From assembly GCA_029256645.1 (NCBI GenBank), contig JAQSXM010000146.1:1-9409 (forward strand): DNA of 9,409 nt. The letters are read 5' to 3'. Within the stretch, counting starts at the first letter, position 1; each line of letters starts with the position of its first letter. Below the pieces are notes generated by a model, which ran no database searches, was not told where the DNA came from, and was given only the letters and a program-made list of their open reading frames with translations. The translations under genes were made by a program, and so were the position numbers. This document shows positions 7,603 to 9,409 of this stretch, one piece after another. The DNA comes from Sporomusa sp. (GTDB lineage: Bacteria; Bacillota_C; Negativicutes; Sporomusales; Sporomusaceae).

Positions 7603-7631
7603 ACTATAACATAGATAAAACTCGCCTGCAA
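7603..7631 (-). promoter_or_regulatory. Candidate distal nif promoter with extended -10
   Basis: Minus strand: TTGCAG (7631-7626, 3 of 6), a 17-base spacer, then TATAGT (7608-7603, 5 of 6) preceded by TGT, which supplies the TGn extended -10 element. The predicted start is near 7596. The transcript would run into the terminator at 7531-7570 within about 65 bases, so readthrough or antitermination would be needed to reach nifH. Confidence 0.5.
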
Positions 7632-7665
7632 TAGTTTCGAACTAATGTTGGAAAATTAAGTTTTC

Positions 7666-7671
7666 TACAAT
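7666..7671 (+). promoter_or_regulatory. Possible -10 box for the 63-aa gene
   Basis: TACAAT (5 of 6) lies 41 bases before the ATG at 7712. No good -35 stands 16-18 bases upstream (TAATGT at 17). A perfect TTGACA at 7672-7677 overlaps it, but has only TAAGAT at a short spacing, on top of the ribosome binding site. The promoter is not settled. Confidence 0.25.
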
Positions 7672-7711
7672 TTGACACGTAAAATTCCTGATAAGATGGA
7701 GGCCTAATAAA

Positions 7712-7903
7712 ATGGAATCTGATAAAGATCCAGTACACGACCTGCTGACAGCGCTCGTGTCTTCACTCAACAACACCCTCTATGACCTTGCAGCGGAAAA
7801 CGAGAGAGGTGGTAGCAAAGTAACAGCCAAACGCCTGGAGTTTTCCCGGCAAAAGATCATGAGCGCCTGGGAGCTATACAACCAAAACCGCAGTACCAAG
7901 TAA
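7712..7903 (+). CDS. Small protein of unknown function, divergent from nif
   Basis: I do not recognise this 63-aa protein. It is soluble-looking and charged, with no signal peptide, membrane segment or cysteine. It looks helical: DPVHDLLTALVSSLNNTLYD (6-25) could form an amphipathic helix and AKRLEFSRQKIMSAWELYNQ (39-58) a second one. It is likely real because GGAGG stands nine bases before the ATG, codon use has the GC-rich third positions of neighbouring genes, and a strong terminator follows the stop at once. It is the only plus-strand gene and shares its upstream region with the nif operon, so a nif-linked role is possible but unproven. The length recalls Spo0E-like or other small regulators, but I see no Spo0E signature. 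Confidence 0.7.
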   Translation: MESDKDPVHDLLTALVSSLNNTLYDLAAENERGGSKVTAKRLEFSRQKIMSAWELYNQNRSTK

Positions 7904-7907
7904 TGCA

Positions 7908-7948
7908 AAAGAAGCTTTATGGGTTAGCGACGCCCATAAAGCTTCTTT
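7908..7948. terminator. Bidirectional terminator between the 63-aa gene and tcdA
   Basis: AAAGAAGCTTTATGGG (7908-7923) pairs perfectly with CCCATAAAGCTTCTTT (7933-7948) around a nine-base loop, a 16-bp stem. The minus strand continues TTTTGCATT and the plus strand TTTACAC, so it serves both converging genes. The tcdA stop codon (7947-7949) overlaps the stem. Confidence 0.85.
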
Positions 7949-8708
7949 ACACTCTGCCGAAAACAATATCCTTAACCACTTCACCTGCAATAATCAGACC
8001 AACTACAGATGGTACAAAGGCAATACTGCCCGGAATCTGGCGTCGAGTTGTACATTTACGGGTTGTTCCCTGAGGGCAGACACACCCTACGCTACAGCTC
8101 GAGTTCTCTGTTTCAAAAGGCGTAAGCGGTTCTTCCTTAGAATAGACTACCTTCAGTGAAGTGACTCCTCGCTTCCTTAACTCCTGACGCATTACCTTAG
8201 CCAGCGGACAAACCGAAGTCTTGAAGATATCAGCTACTTCAAACCTGGTCGGATCCAATTTGTTACCGGCTCCCATCGAGGAAATGACCGGAATGTTTCT
8301 GGCCTTGGCTTTCATTACCAGGTCAATTTTACCGGTAACTGTGTCAATGGCATCTACAATATAACTATAGTCATCTGCGAGTAATCCTTCTGCCGTATCC
8401 GGCATATAAAACTCCTGAAAAATAGTTACTTCAGCCTTAGGATTTATTTCCAGAATGCGGTCACGCATCACTTCAACTTTAGGCTTACCAATTGTCTTTT
8501 TGGTAGCATGTAACTGCCGGTTAATATTAGTCAGGCAAATACAATCGTCATCCACCAGGACAAACTTGCCCACACCGGAACGAACCAAGCCTTCCACTAC
8601 AAAGGTGCCTACTCCGCCGATGCCGAAAATGGCGACTTTGCTTTGCGCCAGTTTTTGGAGGCCTTCTGCGCCAATTAATAATTCGGTCCGGGAAAACTCA
8701 TGCAGCAT
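7947..8708 (-). CDS. tcdA: TcdA (CsdL/YgdL) tRNA threonylcarbamoyladenosine dehydratase
   Basis: TcdA is an E1/ThiF-like enzyme that uses ATP to cyclise t6A37 of tRNA to cyclic t6A. The 253-aa protein has the nucleotide-binding VAIFGIGGVGTFVVEGL (25-41), LVDDDCICLTNINRQLHA (51-68) with the family Asp and N-x-x-R, DAIDTVTGKIDL (119-130), and a C-terminal PGSIAFVPSVVGLIIAGEVV (226-245) typical of this subgroup. It has a cysteine set CSVGCVCP (205-212) plus Cys219, as I recall for Firmicutes members; a metal role is inferred. I chose ATG at 8708, with AAAGGGTGA just upstream and a start adjoining the conserved RTELLIG. A longer reading from TTG at 8759 would add 17 unconserved-looking residues and overlap the promoter. 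MoeB and ThiF are less likely given the C-terminus. Confidence 0.9.
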   Translation of the reverse strand: MLHEFSRTELLIGAEGLQKLAQSKVAIFGIGGVGTFVVEGLVRSGVGKFVLVDDDCICLTNINRQLHATKKTIGKPKVEVMRDRILEINPKAEVTIFQEFYMPDTAEGLLADDYSYIVDAIDTVTGKIDLVMKAKARNIPVISSMGAGNKLDPTRFEVADIFKTSVCPLAKVMRQELRKRGVTSLKVVYSKEEPLTPFETENSSCSVGCVCPQGTTRKCTTRRQIPGSIAFVPSVVGLIIAGEVVKDIVFGRV

Positions 8709-8749
8709 ATTGTCACCCTTTATATTTATTAGTATGTGTGCATTATATA

Positions 8750-8778
8750 AGTGTAGCAAAATTCCCCAGACCAGTCAA
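8750..8778 (-). promoter_or_regulatory. Candidate tcdA promoter
   Basis: Minus strand: TTGACT (8778-8773, 5 of 6), 17 bases, TACACT (8755-8750, 4 of 6). A perfect TATAAT (8747-8742) lies a few bases further on but lacks a good -35. Either would start transcription about 30-35 bases before ATG 8708 and supports the shorter tcdA start. Confidence 0.5.
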
Positions 8779-8791
8779 CAGCCGCTACGAC

Positions 8792-8899
8792 CTACTTACG
8801 CGAAACCCTCGGTTTAATTGTTTTACCGCATTTCGGACAAACGTGAATTCCTTCCTGATCAACTTCCATAACCGCACCGCATTGAATATGAACCAACAT
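8792..8899 (-). CDS. 35-aa zinc-ribbon-like small protein
   Basis: This very short gene has a strong ribosome binding site: TTAGGAGGTGGCAGG-ATG, with GGAGG seven bases before the start. The 35-aa product has Cys7 in HIQCGAV, then HVCPKCGK (19-26) giving Cys21 and Cys24, and a basic tail PRVSRK. CPKCG is a zinc-knuckle half; the other half has only one Cys plus His4, so the zinc site would be CxxC plus His/Cys, or formed in a dimer. It ends in TAG 83 bases before tcdA and may be expressed alone or read through into tcdA. Function is unknown; nucleic-acid or protein binding is a guess. A possible -10 (TATACT, 8938-8933) lies upstream. Confidence 0.7.
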   Translation of the reverse strand: MLVHIQCGAVMEVDQEGIHVCPKCGKTIKPRVSRK

Positions 8900-8958
8900 C
8901 CTGCCACCTCCTAAATTAATCCCACAATAAACAGTATATGAGAATTAGGAAAAAATAG

Positions 8959-8976
8959 ACCAGGATAAATTCTGGT
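8959..8976 (-). terminator. Small secondary terminator-like hairpin
   Basis: The minus strand reads ACCAGAA-TTTA-TCCTGGT, about seven pairs with one G-T, followed by CTATTTTTTCC. It lies just past the strong terminator at 8980-9010 and may back it up. Confidence 0.4.
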
Positions 8977-8979
8977 AGA

Positions 8980-9010
8980 AAAAGCTTTCCGGAAACACCG
9001 GAAAGCTTTT
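8980..9010. terminator. Bidirectional terminator after the frameshifted gene
   Basis: AAAAGCTTTCCGG (8980-8992) and CCGGAAAGCTTTT (8998-9010) form a perfect 13-bp stem with a five-base loop. On the minus strand it starts ten bases past the stop at 9020 and ends in TTTTTC, so it terminates the gene at 9342-9020. Confidence 0.85.
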
Positions 9011-9019
9011 CACATATCC

Positions 9020-9342
9020 TTAAGGCTCAATATATACTAATGAGGGATTTTTGCTGGCAACTAATCTAAATGTTCCACCGTCTGCACCAATTTGCTGCAC
9101 CAGCCAGTCACGGCTTAGGTCTTGCCGGGTGCAGATACTGATCTCAAACGCTTTTCTGGTTTTTGAAACAAGCAGACTCGGAAAAGTGACATTGTCAATT
9201 AACGCAATATTGATCCCTGAATCACCCCCCCCCCAATTGCGCCATGGCCTACCTTAGCTGATAGCTCAGTACTAATCTGCACGTGGTTTTTGCCGGTCTC
9301 AGGTTCAACCAACACCTGGAATACATACATTTTGTCGCTCAA
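9020..9342 (-). pseudogene. Unknown gene interrupted by a G10 homopolymer frameshift
   Basis: The reading frame starts at TTG 9342-9340, nine bases after GGAGG, with MSDKMYVFQVLVEPETGKNH. After Ile36 it enters ten G residues (9234-9225) and, read literally, stops at 9199 after 47 codons. Downstream, the frame shifted by one base is open from DSGINIALIDN to SLVYIEP and stops at 9020, ten bases before a strong terminator. That second half has no start codon of its own. Eight or eleven G residues would join both halves; with eleven the product is 107 aa with four glycines at the joint. I do not recognise the family. It could be a phase-variable gene, a slippage gene, a new pseudogene or a sequencing error. 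Confidence 0.65.
9225..9234. repeat. Homopolymer of ten C (plus) / G (minus)
   Basis: A run of ten identical bases within the frameshifted gene, the only such GC homopolymer I saw in the window. Runs like this change length by slipped-strand mispairing and also cause sequencing errors. Confidence 0.95.
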
Positions 9343-9397
9343 CTTAACATCCCTCCCCAACACTTGTACTAGTATTAGAAACAGTTATATACAAATC

Positions 9398-9406
9398 ATT
9401 GTACCA
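9398..9406 (-). promoter_or_regulatory. Possible extended -10 promoter for the frameshifted gene
   Basis: The minus strand reads TGG-TACAAT (9406-9398), an extended -10 with 5 of 6 matches, about 56 bases before TTG 9342. Any -35 lies beyond the right edge. Confidence 0.35.
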
Positions 9407-9409
9407 CAC

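Larger units (their letters stand above)
7243..7711. other. Structured intergenic/leader region between nifH and a divergent small gene
   Basis: No convincing coding sequence lies in these 469 bases. Toward nifH they hold in order: a promoter with extended -10, a palindrome at the predicted start, an intrinsic terminator, a 12-bp hairpin, an orphan Shine-Dalgarno, a 9-bp hairpin, and a second promoter within a long inverted repeat; each is listed separately. I found no clear sigma54 site (TGGCAC-N5-TTGC) and no TnrA/GlnR box. I could not match the leader to a riboswitch class I know. Confidence 0.7.

Noticed and set aside
7508..7643. Two TTTCGAA-centred elements (7510-7517 and 7634-7642) with similar flanks, possible operator pair
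   Set aside because: The core palindrome is only 6-8 bases and the flanks align imperfectly; not strong enough without comparative data. They do not match the Bacillus LexA box.
7243..7711. Sigma54/NifA promoter, GlnR/TnrA box, c-di-GMP or other known riboswitch upstream of nifH
   Set aside because: I searched both strands by eye and found no GG-N10-GC with proper flanks, no TGTNA-N7-TNACA, and no riboswitch core I recognise. Absence by eye is not proof.
8455..8817. Plus-strand open frame of 120 codons
   Set aside because: It is antisense to tcdA and its promoter; no start signals.
9051..9257. Plus-strand open frame of 68 codons across the C10 run
   Set aside because: Antisense to the frameshifted gene, whose strand has the ribosome binding site and the terminator; it exists only because of the homopolymer.

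Overview
The window holds a molybdenum-nitrogenase operon of an anaerobic Firmicutes-type diazotroph, read on the minus strand, followed upstream by a short accessory region. Lineage signs are: NifD has the long insertion near its C-terminus known from clostridial NifD; NifK and NifN have short N-termini; the PII-like pair nifI1-nifI2 sits between nifH and nifD; and ribosome binding sites are strong GGAGG types. A Negativicutes or Clostridia host fits, but no rRNA or other lineage marker is present, so this is an inference.

Positions 1-7242, minus strand: nifH (7242-6415), nifI1 (6381-6055), nifI2 (6038-5631), nifD (5601-3988), nifK (3986-2601), nifE (2580-1225) and nifN (1223 to beyond position 1). 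NifH is the Fe protein. NifD and NifK form the MoFe protein. NifE and NifN form the FeMo-cofactor assembly scaffold. NifI1 and NifI2 switch nitrogenase activity off when ammonium appears. The subunits of each heterotetramer are the most tightly coupled genes: nifD-nifK and nifE-nifN are each separated by one base. Two start codons (nifI1, nifE) are placed by the Shine-Dalgarno position rather than by the longest open frame. nifN runs off the left edge.

Positions 7243-7711: a 469-base non-coding region between nifH and a divergent small gene. It is dense with structure. It has a good sigma70-type promoter with an extended -10 pointing at nifH, a 15-base palindrome at the predicted transcript start, then immediately a textbook intrinsic terminator in the nif direction. 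After that come a 12-bp hairpin, a 12-base perfect match to the consensus Shine-Dalgarno with no start codon after it, a 9-bp hairpin, and a second weaker promoter inside a long inverted repeat. This is the most interesting part of the window: it looks like an attenuated or antiterminated nif leader, or a small RNA gene plus a separate nif promoter.

Positions 7712-9409: a 63-aa unknown protein on the plus strand; a shared bidirectional terminator; tcdA (tRNA t6A dehydratase, minus strand); a 35-aa zinc-ribbon-like protein (minus); a bidirectional terminator; and a minus-strand gene of about 107 codons of unknown function, broken by a run of ten G residues (9225-9234). One extra G would restore a single open frame, so it is either phase-variable, read through by slippage, a fresh pseudogene or a sequencing error.
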